Origin: Miltoncostaea sp050250915
Lineage (GTDB): Bacteria > Actinomycetota > Thermoleophilia > Miltoncostaeales > Miltoncostaeaceae
DNA: 64,000 nucleotides
NCBI GenBank assembly: GCA_050250915.1
Contig: JBFWNT010000008.1
Location: 1 to 64,000, forward strand
Direction of reading: 5' to 3'
This document shows, in pieces, positions 32,659-41,016 of the stretch; the first letter of the stretch is position 1, and each line of letters opens with the position of its first letter. Both the position numbers and the translations under genes were made by a program. Below the pieces are notes generated by a model. That model was not told the DNA's origin, made no database searches, and worked only from the letters and a program-made list of their open reading frames with translations.

Positions 32659-32964
32659 CTAGGGGGCATCGCCTGCCGAGCGATGGCGGCCCCGTCCCTG
32701 ACAGGACCGATGATCGAGGATGAACACCTCGGTCCTTGGGTGCATGTGCCCGGGCGGCTCAGCACGACGACGGTAGTGCTCGTCGTCGTCCTCAACGCGG
32801 AGGACCAGTGTCAGACCATCGATCGGCAGGCCGTTCCAGTAGCAGTCGTTGTTGACGATGGTCCGGGCACTCCCGGGCCAGTCAACCTTGTGCAGCAGGG
32901 CGAGGAGATTCCGCCGCGACAACGTGACCACAACGCAACTGGGCTCTAGGTCAAGGCGAGCCAT
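32659..32964 (-). CDS. Small conserved-looking hypothetical protein (last gene of transposase module)
   Basis: 101 residues from ATG 32964 (MARLDLEPSCVVVTLSRRNLLALLHKVDWPGSARTIVNNDC). The regular strands VVVTLSRRNLLALL and LTLVLRVEDDDEHYRRR, and PPGHMHPRTEVFI, look like a real folded protein. I recall similar small actinobacterial proteins of unknown function. It overlaps the 3' end of the HNR-like gene by 14 bp, so it belongs to that minus-strand operon. No function assigned. Confidence 0.6.
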   Translation of the reverse strand: MARLDLEPSCVVVTLSRRNLLALLHKVDWPGSARTIVNNDCYWNGLPIDGLTLVLRVEDDDEHYRRRAEPPGHMHPRTEVFILDHRSCQGRGRHRSAGDAP

Positions 32965-34417
32965 CGGGCTCGGAGCGCAGGTGGCGGGCAGACGCAGAAG
33001 ACGTCGTGGCTCCATCTTCGACTTCCATCTTCGACGAAGGATCGGCATTGGCGCGTGGTGGCAGCCGGTACCCCTCGCGCCTCCCGGTGGTTGGGTGATG
33101 GATGCGGTCGATGAGGCCATCGTTGGTGAGAGACCCGAGGTTGCGTCGTGCCTTGTAGATGTTCCATTCGAGCGCCTTGGCGATCTCGCGGGCGCTCAAG
33201 GTCTGACCCGCGCGGAGTAGTGAGAGGATGCGGCGCGTGGTCGGCGAGGCGGCGCGCCGGCGGCGACTTCGCTCCTCCCGGTCGGCGCGGAGGCCCTCGC
33301 TCGCGAGGGCGTCTGCCGCTAAAGCGGCGCCTTGCCAGTCCTGCTCGGTTGCGAGTCTCGCCACCTGTTCGGCGACTGACGCTTTGCCGGCCCTGCGGAC
33401 GGCGTTTAGTTGCGGTACCGGTTTGCCGCGCGACCACTCTCGGTAGGCGGCATCGGATGGCGACCGCCCTGCCTCAGCGCACCACCTCACGAATCGGCGA
33501 AGCGCATCCACTCGCTCCACCGCCGTGTAGCGACGCGGACGTCGCTTCGGGAGTCGCTGATCAATGCTGATCGGCTCCCAAGCGGCAGGCGGAGGCGCCC
33601 CGTAGGGGGGCGGCTCCGGAAGCGCCGGATGGGCCCGTATCGCACGCACCCCAGCCGCAACGGCTTCGGTCCACGGAGGCGGTTTCGCGACGGATAGTTG
33701 CTCCTGAGCCGCGAACGCCTCGAGTTGACGGCGTGAGGGGAGGTGTCCCCTGCGAGCGAAGAAACAGGCGATGGCCTGCTCCACGCAGACTGCGCCCTCA
33801 CCACGCGTTGGGCCCTCGACGCCGGCGAGCGCGCAGGCGGCTCGCCAGTTGCCAGATGCGGTGATGATCTGGTCGCTTGTCGGCAGCATCCGCCGAAGAC
33901 CCGTCTCTCCCCGTCCGCTCGCCGCCGCGGATCTCAGGAGCTCGCGGCGGATGCGGTCGTACTCGGGGACGCTGAGCGTCTGACAGTCCGCGCGTCTTGC
34001 GACGATGCGCAGCGCGAGCACGATGTCACCGGGGTTGAGCTGCCGACTCGGCTCGGCGAGCAGCTGGCTCAACACCCTCGCGGGATCCTCCGGGCTGAAC
34101 GCGAGAGCGAGCCAGCCTTCCCAGCTGAGCCGCCGGTCGGTCGACTCGCCCAGGCTGCGGCAGATGCTCGCTGCATGAGGGATGGTCCCATGGCGATTTT
34201 CGAGGTCGATGCGGGCCGCGTCCCAGACCTGTTGCGACAGCCGGCGGGGATCCTCGATCGCACCCGGCCACTTGGCGACCGCCGCCTCACCGACCTCGCG
34301 GAGCAGCCGCATCAGCTCGCCGGGAGGTCTGGTGGCGACGAACTGGCCTCCCTCGCCGCGGGGCGGCAGCGAAGCCCCGGGTCCGCGGATTGAGACGAGG
34401 TCACCCATGCGGGGCAT
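32951..34417 (-). CDS. DNA-binding protein with homing-endonuclease-associated-repeat-like units and winged helix
   Basis: 488 residues. Three segments have the layout of homing-endonuclease-associated repeats (helix, G-x-x-P, helix, basic helix): LSVPEYDRIRRELLRSAAASGRGETGLRRMLPTSDQI..., VEQAIACFFARRGHLPSRRQLEAFAAQ, and ALRRFVRWCAEAGRSPSDAAYREWSRG. A C-terminal winged helix follows (SLLRAGQTLSAREIAKALEWNIYKARRNLGSLTNDGLIDR). No nuclease motif. It overlaps the transposase-like gene by 17 bp. Proposed role: target- or end-binding subunit of the mobile element. Weakly supported family call, strongly supported DNA-binding look. Confidence 0.55.
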   Translation of the reverse strand: MPRMGDLVSIRGPGASLPPRGEGGQFVATRPPGELMRLLREVGEAAVAKWPGAIEDPRRLSQQVWDAARIDLENRHGTIPHAASICRSLGESTDRRLSWEGWLALAFSPEDPARVLSQLLAEPSRQLNPGDIVLALRIVARRADCQTLSVPEYDRIRRELLRSAAASGRGETGLRRMLPTSDQIITASGNWRAACALAGVEGPTRGEGAVCVEQAIACFFARRGHLPSRRQLEAFAAQEQLSVAKPPPWTEAVAAGVRAIRAHPALPEPPPYGAPPPAAWEPISIDQRLPKRRPRRYTAVERVDALRRFVRWCAEAGRSPSDAAYREWSRGKPVPQLNAVRRAGKASVAEQVARLATEQDWQGAALAADALASEGLRADREERSRRRRAASPTTRRILSLLRAGQTLSAREIAKALEWNIYKARRNLGSLTNDGLIDRIHHPTTGRREGYRLPPRANADPSSKMEVEDGATTSSASARHLRSEPDGSP

Positions 34418-36161
34418 CCGGACCGAGCAGGCGCGCCGCGTACATGCCGTAGGGACGGTCCATGCCCTCGGCTTCCCTGGTCGCCCGAAGACGGGCCAGG
34501 CGCGCGACGCCGATGCCCTCGCCGGTCAGATCGAGGCTATGGCGGTCCTGTGGCGCCGAGAGCCGCACCGGCGAGGCCTCGTTGCGCCTCACGTCCAAGA
34601 CCCTGGGGCTTAGCCAGCCGTTGCGGAGGCAGAGTCGGAGCCAGAGCAGCAGCTGTGCCGCGGCCACCCGAAGCCGCTGGGCCTTGATGCCCGCCCGGTA
34701 CAGGCGGCTGCTGATGTCCTTCCCGCCGACGAGGAACCGCTGTCGGTTGTGCCTGTGGATGTGCTCGTGCGTCGAGTGGCGCTCTGCGACGGCGTGTGGC
34801 AACTCCAAGAGCTGCGAGACGCCGGTCAACTTCAGCCACTCCTCATGGCACGGGATCTGCTGGAAGCCCGGGCAGTCCTGAATGGGGCGGGCATGGCAGA
34901 CGAACTTGATGACGGGCTCGCCGCGGGACAGCTTCAGACCGAGGCCGGGCCAGCTTTGATTGCCGGGTCCGCCGCACCTTCGGCAGCGCGGGACGCCGTC
35001 CTCGTCAAACCGATCCGAGCGCCAGTCGCGGTGGACCTCCTTGCCGGCGATCCTCCGCTCCGGCGAGAGCACCGTGATCAGGCGCCGGGCGTTGAACTCG
35101 TACATCGCCCGGATCGAGGAAGCCCGATCGGCGGAGACGATTCGAGGCAAGGTCCCGGTCGCGAGCCGTACGGAATCCACCAGCGCCGGATAGCCGTCGT
35201 ACTCCTGGACGTCCGCGGGGAGGACCTGCGCTTCGATCGTCTCGCCGTTCAGGAACGCTGAGCCGAAGGGGTAGATCCAGCCCCCGAACCACGAGACCTG
35301 GGACTCGTAGCGGCGAAGTCCAGAGCTGAGATCACGCGTCCTGAAATCGTGGCCACGGACCTTGTGGAGCGCGTAGCGACGACGGTGGCCGGCGGCGCTT
35401 CGCACCTCCTCGATGATGCCCATCCGGGTCCTCGTGGAGGCAGGCTCCGCCTCGCCGTAGCCGGGTTGCTTCACCTCCTCCCACCGCTCGTGCTCGACCG
35501 CCGCTGGCATCGCATTGCGGATCATCCCGGCGGGGTCGGAGCACCCTCCCCTGCAGGCGTGGTGCAGGACAGCCGGGCTCGAGAAGCCCGTCGGATCGAG
35601 GAACACGATGTCGAGGATGCGGGGCTCTGCGGTTACCGCCGCCCGCAGAAGGAAGTTTTTCGCTTCGCGGAGGACGTCCCAGTCCTGCTCTAACTCTTTG
35701 AACCGTTCCTCAAGCTCGGACACCGAGGGCGTGCGCTCGCCGTAGTCACAGAGTTCGAGCGTCGCCCGGTCCAGTTGGTGGTGAAAGTGCTGAACCGAGC
35801 GAAAGCGTCGGTCGACGTAGACGAAGTAGAGCGCCACCGGCTCGCCAGGGTCCCTAGGACGATGCTGCTCATGACGGCGCCGTCGTCGTACCGCCAACTC
35901 AGCGACGATGTCCTCGAGCAGGCCCAAGGCAACGATCTCAAGGAGAACGCCGGCCGTCGAGCCGAGGGCTGGGTCGGCCGCGAACGCCGCGGCGCCGGGC
36001 AGTACCCACAGCTCTGGGATGCCCGGAAGCTTTCGGCTGCGCTGGACCAACTCACCCGATGCCGGCTGGCGGCGGCGTCCGAGTTCGCCTCGCATCCAGT
36101 CGGAGGGCGCGTCGTCCGGGCGTCGCCGGACCCCACCGGTGTTGATCTGATCGCCCATCAC
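34401..36161 (-). CDS. Transposase-like protein with zinc motif
   Basis: 586 residues, start overlapping the stop of the previous gene (GTGA). Middle part: LVDSVRLATGTLPRIVSADRASSIRAMYEFNARRLITVLSPERR, where the Asp after a hydrophobic strand could be a DDE catalytic residue. Then a CRRCGGPG...C cluster, and DFRTRDLSSGLRRYESQVSWFGGWIYPFGSAF upstream. The last third has HEHIHRHNRQRF, a His/Arg/Asn-rich segment often found before the final catalytic Glu region of transposases. I cannot name the IS family. Neighbours on both sides look like accessory DNA-binding proteins of one element. Confidence 0.5.
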   Translation of the reverse strand: MMGDQINTGGVRRRPDDAPSDWMRGELGRRRQPASGELVQRSRKLPGIPELWVLPGAAAFAADPALGSTAGVLLEIVALGLLEDIVAELAVRRRRRHEQHRPRDPGEPVALYFVYVDRRFRSVQHFHHQLDRATLELCDYGERTPSVSELEERFKELEQDWDVLREAKNFLLRAAVTAEPRILDIVFLDPTGFSSPAVLHHACRGGCSDPAGMIRNAMPAAVEHERWEEVKQPGYGEAEPASTRTRMGIIEEVRSAAGHRRRYALHKVRGHDFRTRDLSSGLRRYESQVSWFGGWIYPFGSAFLNGETIEAQVLPADVQEYDGYPALVDSVRLATGTLPRIVSADRASSIRAMYEFNARRLITVLSPERRIAGKEVHRDWRSDRFDEDGVPRCRRCGGPGNQSWPGLGLKLSRGEPVIKFVCHARPIQDCPGFQQIPCHEEWLKLTGVSQLLELPHAVAERHSTHEHIHRHNRQRFLVGGKDISSRLYRAGIKAQRLRVAAAQLLLWLRLCLRNGWLSPRVLDVRRNEASPVRLSAPQDRHSLDLTGEGIGVARLARLRATREAEGMDRPYGMYAARLLGPDAPHG

Positions 36162-36574
36162 GGCTCCTCACCTCGAGACGGTCCGAATCGCAGAGCCCCG
36201 ATCCGCTGCAGCTCGGCGTAGATCAGCTCGGTCTCCCGCTGAAGCTGATCCGCGACGGTTTGGCCGTTCGGTGAGAGCCAGAACGTGCCCGCCTCTCGGT
36301 TCGTCTCGATGTACCGGGTAGAAGTGGCGAAGGTGCGAAGGGCATCGCCAACGTTCTTCTTCTCGTCTCCGGTCAGCATCGCGACCTCGGCCACCGTCAT
36401 GGGTCGGCCTCCTCGACGAAGCGCCCACAGCAGCTCCGGGAGAGCCTTCCTCCGGACGTGGGGAACGAAATCCGCGTTCGTTTTCGCGACCCGGCGTGCC
36501 GCTGCTCGTTCCGCGCCCAAGATCGTGGCCGCGATGTGCGCGTCGCGGCCGGTCCGCTTGTCTTGGACGCTCAC
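36158..36574 (-). CDS. Small winged-helix protein, first gene of transposase module
   Basis: 138 residues if GTG 36574 is used (VSVQDKRTGRDAHIAATILG); the frame opens at 36667. The centre reads LPELLWALRRGGRPMTVAEVAMLTGDEKKNVGDALRTFATSTRYIETN, a winged-helix pattern, and it ends with a helical tail (LQRETELIYAELQRIGALRFG). Its stop overlaps the start of the transposase-like gene by 4 bp. Possibly the regulator or an end-binding protein of the element. Confidence 0.6.
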   Translation of the reverse strand: MSVQDKRTGRDAHIAATILGAERAAARRVAKTNADFVPHVRRKALPELLWALRRGGRPMTVAEVAMLTGDEKKNVGDALRTFATSTRYIETNREAGTFWLSPNGQTVADQLQRETELIYAELQRIGALRFGPSRGEEP

Positions 36575-37235
36575 GTGGGCCGGCTTGCATCTTTCTGGGC
36601 GAGCTCTGGGGGTACACGGGGCGCAACTCCGATGCGGGCCGTCACCGTCACGCGAGCCCCCGAGCACCGATGGCCGGGGGACTGCGCGACGCGGCTCTGC
36701 TGCGGCCGGGCCGCACAGCGAACCATCGATCTCGAGCTCTGTGCCGTTGCGGGACTTGATGTGCCTTCATCACGGCAGAATCCCCTGCAAACGGCCGCCG
36801 GAAAAACGGCGATCTTTCCCACCGACCTGAGGCTGTCACCGACCCGGGTCGGCAGAGCTGGGGACGCGACCGCGCGGACCGCGCGAAGCGAAAACACTCG
36901 AAGGAAGGGCACACCGGCAACCTGGCGCGGCCGACGCGGAGGGCTTGGATTTGCCGCTTTCCGCGATAAGGCTCCCGAGCCGCCGACCAGTGGGCGCCAT
37001 CGATCGTCGCGCCCACGGCGTACCAGTTACGGCGCCGGTTCCTCCGACCGAGATCGCCCGGCCTCCAATCATCCGCCTGGCCCGGCGCGACCAAGCTAGA
37101 GGGCAGCTAGTTGGCCGAGCAGCCCAGCGCGCGAGCCAGGTACGGCCGGCACGCCGGTGAGGATGCTCGTGCGTGTCCGCAGACCTGAGGGCGACGACGA
37201 TGGCGCCGTGCAGATCCTCGGCGCCGACGCCGCAG
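36575..37235. other. Gene-free gap between transposase module and hipA
   Basis: About 660 bp. The frames in it are short and compositionally odd (Arg/Ser-rich). It may hold the promoter of the minus-strand module and the right end of the element. No clear inverted-repeat partner for a left end was recognised. Confidence 0.4.
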
Positions 37236-38444
37236 TCAGGAAGAGACGGTCAGTCGCCTCGTCTGGTCACGGATCGCTGCTAGTGCCTCCGGGGATGGCC
37301 TTAGCGCCCGACCGGCGCGGTCCCGCGCCCCGGGCAGGCGGTCCAAGAGGTCATCGACGCGCTCCTGGCACCGCTCAGCGGCAAGGCCCCAGGAGGCGCC
37401 TTCTGCGACGAGGTCGCCACGAGTGATCCTGGAGATATCGCTCTGGCCGTTCACGCTCATCCCCGCCTCGGTCGAGACCCGCGGGTCGTGCAGCGTTGCG
37501 ATGATGTCGTAGGCGGGAGACAGCCGGACACGGCCGCTGCGCTCGTGCAGCAACGCGAAATTCTTCGCGTGGGCGTCGGGGTTGCCCAGGGCGACGTTGA
37601 GCACCGTCAAGTCGAGGAGCCGCCACAGCTCGGCGGGGTCCGACCACTCCCGCAGTACACGGGCGCAGGCGCGCAGCCCGGGACCCCCGCGCGCTTCGTA
37701 CTTGGCCTCGGGCTCGACGCCCGAGGCCTGACAAAGGTCCTCCTGGTGCACCCGCTCGGTAGCACCGTCGTGAGGGACCCGGTCGTAGCGCTCGACGACG
37801 AGAACCTCGATGCCGTCGAAGCTGCTGACTTCACAATGCGCGACTTCCAGGCCGAGTTCCGCGGCGACCCGGAGGCAATACCCCTCGATCCTGACCGAGT
37901 CCGCCAGCATCGGGGTGGCGGGCTTGAGGATGTGCGTGGACGGCGCTCCGTCGACGGGCAGCGCCCAGCCGTCGGGGGTCTTCGCCAGAAGGAGCTTCGC
38001 CTGCATGCCGGCAAGCGAGACGCGCACACGTCCGCCAGCTCCGAGCGGCTCGATCCGCAGCCGTCGCAGCCTCTCGGCGATGTCCGCCTCCTCGATCGGC
38101 TCCGGCTCGCCGTTTGCCGGCGGCTCCTCGTCGCCCTCGAGGATGACCAGCGCTCCCGCGCAGTCACGCCCGAGCGCCGCGAGCATCCCCATCACGTCCG
38201 CCGGGTCGATCTGCCCGAAGTCGTAGGCCAGCATCCGACGGGCCTCGCCCTCCGGCAGGAGCCCGTTGAAGAAGGCATGGACCACGGAGCCGCGCCAGGG
38301 TGTGCTCAGAACCGGCATCGCGACCGACACCAGCGGGGCGCCCAACTCGAGCCCGGGGGTGTAGCGGAACGACAGCCGACCCCGGGATCGGGTCAGGTCC
38401 CCGACGCGCTGGCCGTACATCCACACGGCCAGTTCGCTCACCAT
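37236..38444 (-). CDS. hipA: HipA toxin (Ser/Thr protein kinase)
   Basis: 402 residues, full length. Couple_hipA N-terminal domain (LPEGEARRML near 63). The HipA kinase core has the nucleotide loop VSLAGMQAKLLL (142-153), THILKP, VVERYDR and HQEDLCQASG. The catalytic segment is NVALGNPDAHAKNF (Asp290, Asn295) and the metal-binding Asp313 lies in LSPAYDI. In E. coli HipA phosphorylates glutamyl-tRNA synthetase and causes growth arrest and persistence; the same reaction is likely here but the target is unproven. It overlaps hipB by 7 bp, the usual TA arrangement. Confidence 0.93.
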   Translation of the reverse strand: MVSELAVWMYGQRVGDLTRSRGRLSFRYTPGLELGAPLVSVAMPVLSTPWRGSVVHAFFNGLLPEGEARRMLAYDFGQIDPADVMGMLAALGRDCAGALVILEGDEEPPANGEPEPIEEADIAERLRRLRIEPLGAGGRVRVSLAGMQAKLLLAKTPDGWALPVDGAPSTHILKPATPMLADSVRIEGYCLRVAAELGLEVAHCEVSSFDGIEVLVVERYDRVPHDGATERVHQEDLCQASGVEPEAKYEARGGPGLRACARVLREWSDPAELWRLLDLTVLNVALGNPDAHAKNFALLHERSGRVRLSPAYDIIATLHDPRVSTEAGMSVNGQSDISRITRGDLVAEGASWGLAAERCQERVDDLLDRLPGARDRAGRALRPSPEALAAIRDQTRRLTVSS

Positions 38445-38698
38445 TCGGCTTCCTCGATGACCACGCGCGTATCGAGGGCCTGCAGGACGCTTACCAGCCG
38501 CTGCAGCGCCTCTGTCCGCTCTCCGTTCTCGAGCGCCACGATGTACCGGCGGGTCACCCCCACGCGATCGGCCAGCTCCTGCTGGGTTAGCCCGCGCTGC
38601 TTTCGGAACTCACGCACCGCGGCCCCGAAAGAGCTCGCGTTGTAGATCCGGAACGACGCTGGTTGTGCGTCGCCTGACCAACGGTGTGATGTGCTCAT
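38438..38698 (-). CDS. hipB: HipB antitoxin (XRE-family HTH)
   Basis: 86 residues. XRE helix-turn-helix: FGAAVREFRKQRGLTQQELADRVGVTRRYIVALENGERTEALQRLVSVLQAL. The short C-terminal strand (TRVVIEEAEW) is typical for HipB. It neutralises HipA and represses the operon. Upstream are a 16-bp palindrome and a TTGACG box followed by an AT-rich stretch that reaches the ATG, so either the transcript is leaderless or translation begins a little further in. Confidence 0.92.
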   Translation of the reverse strand: MSTSHRWSGDAQPASFRIYNASSFGAAVREFRKQRGLTQQELADRVGVTRRYIVALENGERTEALQRLVSVLQALDTRVVIEEAEW

Positions 38699-38728
38699 AT
38701 CATCACTTTAGCGCAAATCTGCGTCAAA

Positions 38729-38744
38729 GAGACGAATTCGTCTC
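38729..38744. promoter_or_regulatory. Perfect palindrome, probable HipB operator
   Basis: GAGACGAATTCGTCTC, 16 bp, 31 bp upstream of the hipB ATG. A smaller CGCA-N4-TGCG element lies between it and the gene (38712-38723), and a TTGACG -35-like box for the minus strand spans the gap between the two. Confidence 0.7.
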
Positions 38745-38871
38745 ATTGGCCCCTCTCGCGCAGAATGGGACGATTCGATCACATCCTCGCCAGCCAGCTC
38801 GCCTCCGCGGGCTAGGCGCAGACCACGGGTCGCCTCGGTCGAACGCGCGGAACTGGACCACTCGACGTATC

Positions 38872-38948
38872 GGCAAGGGCGACCGGCGAACGGAGCAGTC
38901 TCCGTTGTGCCCGCCCTGCGGCGGGTAAGCAGGCCGGTCGCCCTTGCC
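38872..38948. ncRNA. 77-nt three-way-junction palindrome (structured DNA or RNA)
   Basis: An outer perfect 16-bp stem (GGCAAGGGCGACCGGC at 38872-38887 with GCCGGTCGCCCTTGCC at 38933-38948) encloses two perfect hairpins: AACGGAG-CAGT-CTCCGTT (38889-38906) and CCCGCC-CTGC-GGCGGG (38910-38925). Every stem is exact, so the fold is under selection or recently made. It lies between hipBA and the antitoxin-like gene and overlaps no credible ORF. It could be a small RNA, a folded single-strand DNA site for a transposase or recombinase, or a transcription-stop structure. Type chosen for convenience. Confidence 0.5.
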
Positions 38949-39119
38949 TGCAAACTATGGCGCGAGCAATACCAACCCAGCCGGTTTCTCGCGTAGTCCG
39001 CCGTCGGCGCTATCAACGGTCGCCGCCATCGGGGACGGTCAAGCAGCCCGGCAGCGGCATTTCCATTGGCTGGAAATCCGGGGGATGACGCAGACCAAGG
39101 CACCTGTCACGCTCGGGGC
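38949..39119. other. Upstream region of the antitoxin-like gene
   Basis: With 38745-38871 this forms the spacer around the 77-nt structure. No ORF with a credible start or composition. No promoter could be assigned with confidence. Confidence 0.4.
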
Positions 39120-39347
39120 ATGTCTCGGGCGACCGTGGAGATCGATCTTCCCGAGAAGATCCTCGCCCGTGCCTTGGTGCTTGCTAAGGTGCGCCACCAT
39201 GGCGATCTGTCGCTGCTCATCGTGGATCTGCTTGATCGCGAGTTGGACCTCCAGGACTCGCTCGCCGCGGTAGTCGCCTGGGAGGCAGAACACGGCGAGA
39301 TCACCCACGAGGAACTCGACCGCGTGCGTCGCCAGTTCCTCGACTGA
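39120..39347 (+). CDS. Orphan antitoxin-like small protein
   Basis: 75 residues from ATG 39120 (MSRATVEIDLPEKILARALVLAKVRHHGDLSLLIVDLLDRELD). The short N-terminal strand VEIDLPEKILARAL, followed by helices, is like ribbon-helix-helix or MetJ/Arc-type antitoxins, and the C-terminus is acidic (EAEHGEITHEELDRVRRQFLD). No toxin gene follows in the 175 bp before the IS256. A clearly related N-terminus survives at 41017-41082 on the other side of the IS. Confidence 0.6.
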   Translation: MSRATVEIDLPEKILARALVLAKVRHHGDLSLLIVDLLDRELDLQDSLAAVVAWEAEHGEITHEELDRVRRQFLD

Positions 39348-39390
39348 CGACGACTCCTGACGGCCGGGTCCGCTGAGCGACGGTACGGCT

Positions 39391-39412
39391 GCAGGTTCGA
39401 GTCGAGTCCTGC
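39391..39412 (+). other. tRNA T-arm-like fragment
   Basis: GCAGG-TTCGAGT-CGAGT-CCTGC: the stem and loop of a canonical T-arm with an extra 5-base copy (CGAGT) before the 3' strand. No tRNA body precedes it. Might be the remnant of a tRNA-end attachment site; chance cannot be excluded. Confidence 0.3.
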
Positions 39413-39523
39413 CCGAAGAGCAACCCCAGGCAGCGCGTTCTGACTGGGATCCCGAGGTCGACGCAACCCCCCGAGGGTGCCGAATCCCGCCAAGGTCATG
39501 TCCCGGTGATGTCCGGCCGAGTT

Positions 39524-39549
39524 GCGCCCCGCGACGTGGTGTAGCTCCG
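39524..39549 (+). repeat. Left inverted repeat of the IS256 element
   Basis: Matches the reverse complement of 40991-41016 at 22 of 26 positions; differences at base 9 and bases 22-24. Confidence 0.85.
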
Positions 39550-39675
39550 ACCCGTCGGTGAGGTGACGCTACATCGGGGCGCTCTCTGACGTGATGCACC
39601 GCCGCGACCCGGGGGTGGCCGAGCCGCAGGCGAGGGCGCCGCAGAGGTCGCGGCGGACGCCGCGCGGGCCACCCA

Positions 39676-40908
39676 TCAGGCGACCTTGCCGGTGAGCGCG
39701 GCCGGTTCCGAGGCGTTCTCAGCACCGCGCCCGAGCACCAGCGCCATCGAGCCCTCCGACAGATAGCGCCGGCCCACCAGCCACTCGTCGTTCTGCTCGA
39801 TCAGCAAGGAGGCGGCAAGGCGTAGGAGGGCGGCGTCGTTGGGCAGGATGCCAACCACGTCGGTGCGCCGGCCGATCTCGCGGTTGACCCGCTCCAGGGG
39901 ATTGGTGCTCCGCAGCTTCGACCAGTGCTCAGCCGGCATCGCGTAGAAGGCCAGCAGGTCGTCCTCGGCTTCGGTTAGGAGCGCCGCCACCTTGGGCGCC
40001 GCGGACTCCAGGCGCACGATCACCTCGCGGCAGACCTGGCGGGCCTGCTCGCCTGAGGTCGCCTGAAAGACCTGGCGCAGCGCCGCCCCGACCATCCCTT
40101 GCTGACCGCGGTGCACGTGGCCGAGCATCTCGCGCAGGAAGTGGACGGTGCACCGCTGCCACGGGCATCCCAGGATCTGGCCGATCGCCGCTTTGAGGCC
40201 CTCGTGCTGATCGGAGACGACCAGCTCGACCCCATGCAGGCCGCGGGCCACCAGCGAGCGCAGGAACTCGCGCCAGAAGGCCTTCGACTCGGTGGCCCCG
40301 ACGTCGAGGGCGATCACCTCGCGGTAGCCGGCCTCGTGCACCGCGTACGCCACAACCAGGGCCTTACGGCGAACCCGTCCGTCGGGGTCGCGCACCTTCT
40401 CGACCTTGGCATCCAGCCACAGGTACGGGTAGGCACCCTCCAGCGGGCGCTCCCGGAAGGCGACTACCTGCTCATCCAGGGCCGCGCACATCCGCGAGAC
40501 CTGGCTCTTGGACATCCCCGCAACCCCGAGCTGCTCGACGACGCGCTCGACCTTGCGCGTCGACACGCCGTTGACGTAGCTCTCCATTACCACCGCCACC
40601 AGCGCTTGTTCGGCGCGGGTGCGCGGCTCCAGGAAGCTCGGGAAGTACGAGCCCTGGCGGACCTTCGGGATGAACAGATCGAGCGTGCCGGCGCGGGTGT
40701 CCCAGCGGCGCTCGCGGTACCCGTTGCGCTGCGTGGCGCGCTCGGCAGGGGCGCGCTCACCCAGGCCGGCTCCGATTTGCGCGCTGACCTCGGCCTCCAT
40801 GATCTGGTGGCAGAGGAAGCTCACTGCCTCACGCACCAGATCGGCGTGATCGTCGGTGAGGACCTTGCGCACCAGGGCGTCGGTGCTCAGGTTGTGGGTG
40901 TCGGCCAT
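39676..40908 (-). CDS. IS256-family (Mutator-like) transposase
   Basis: 410 residues from ATG 40908 (MADTHNLSTDALVRKVL); an in-frame upstream start at 40935 is less likely. Typical markers: RNGYRERRWDTRAGTLDLFIPKVRQGSYFPSFLEPRTRAEQAL at the N-terminus. In the catalytic core, YLWLDAKVEKVR has the first Asp, VVSDQHEGLKAAI the second, and RSTNPLERVNREIGRRTDVVGIFP-like SP(N/D)-LERVNREI the Glu. All three DDE residues are present and the length is normal, so it may be active. Confidence 0.95.
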   Translation of the reverse strand: MADTHNLSTDALVRKVLTDDHADLVREAVSFLCHQIMEAEVSAQIGAGLGERAPAERATQRNGYRERRWDTRAGTLDLFIPKVRQGSYFPSFLEPRTRAEQALVAVVMESYVNGVSTRKVERVVEQLGVAGMSKSQVSRMCAALDEQVVAFRERPLEGAYPYLWLDAKVEKVRDPDGRVRRKALVVAYAVHEAGYREVIALDVGATESKAFWREFLRSLVARGLHGVELVVSDQHEGLKAAIGQILGCPWQRCTVHFLREMLGHVHRGQQGMVGAALRQVFQATSGEQARQVCREVIVRLESAAPKVAALLTEAEDDLLAFYAMPAEHWSKLRSTNPLERVNREIGRRTDVVGILPNDAALLRLAASLLIEQNDEWLVGRRYLSEGSMALVLGRGAENASEPAALTGKVA

Positions 40909-40990
40909 CGCGGGCCTCCTCCTCGTTCGGCTCATGGGGATGAACCGACGTTCGGAGCTCGCGGTGGCCGGCCCTGCCTTCAGCCGGCGC

Positions 40991-41016
40991 CGCTCCTACA
41001 CCACGTCACGGGGCGC
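40991..41016 (-). repeat. Right inverted repeat of the IS256 element
   Basis: Partner of 39524-39549. It supplies an in-frame TAG to the truncated antitoxin frame that enters it. Confidence 0.85.

Larger units (their letters stand above)
39524..41016 (-). mobile_element. IS256-family insertion sequence
   Basis: A 1,493-bp element bounded by imperfect 26-bp inverted repeats (left 39524-39549, right 40991-41016, 22 of 26 bases match; the ends begin GCGCCCCG[C/T]GACGTGGTG). It carries one transposase gene on the minus strand. The sequences just outside the two ends do not match, so the expected 8-9 bp target duplication is missing. That suggests a later deletion or rearrangement at one side. 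Confidence 0.85.
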
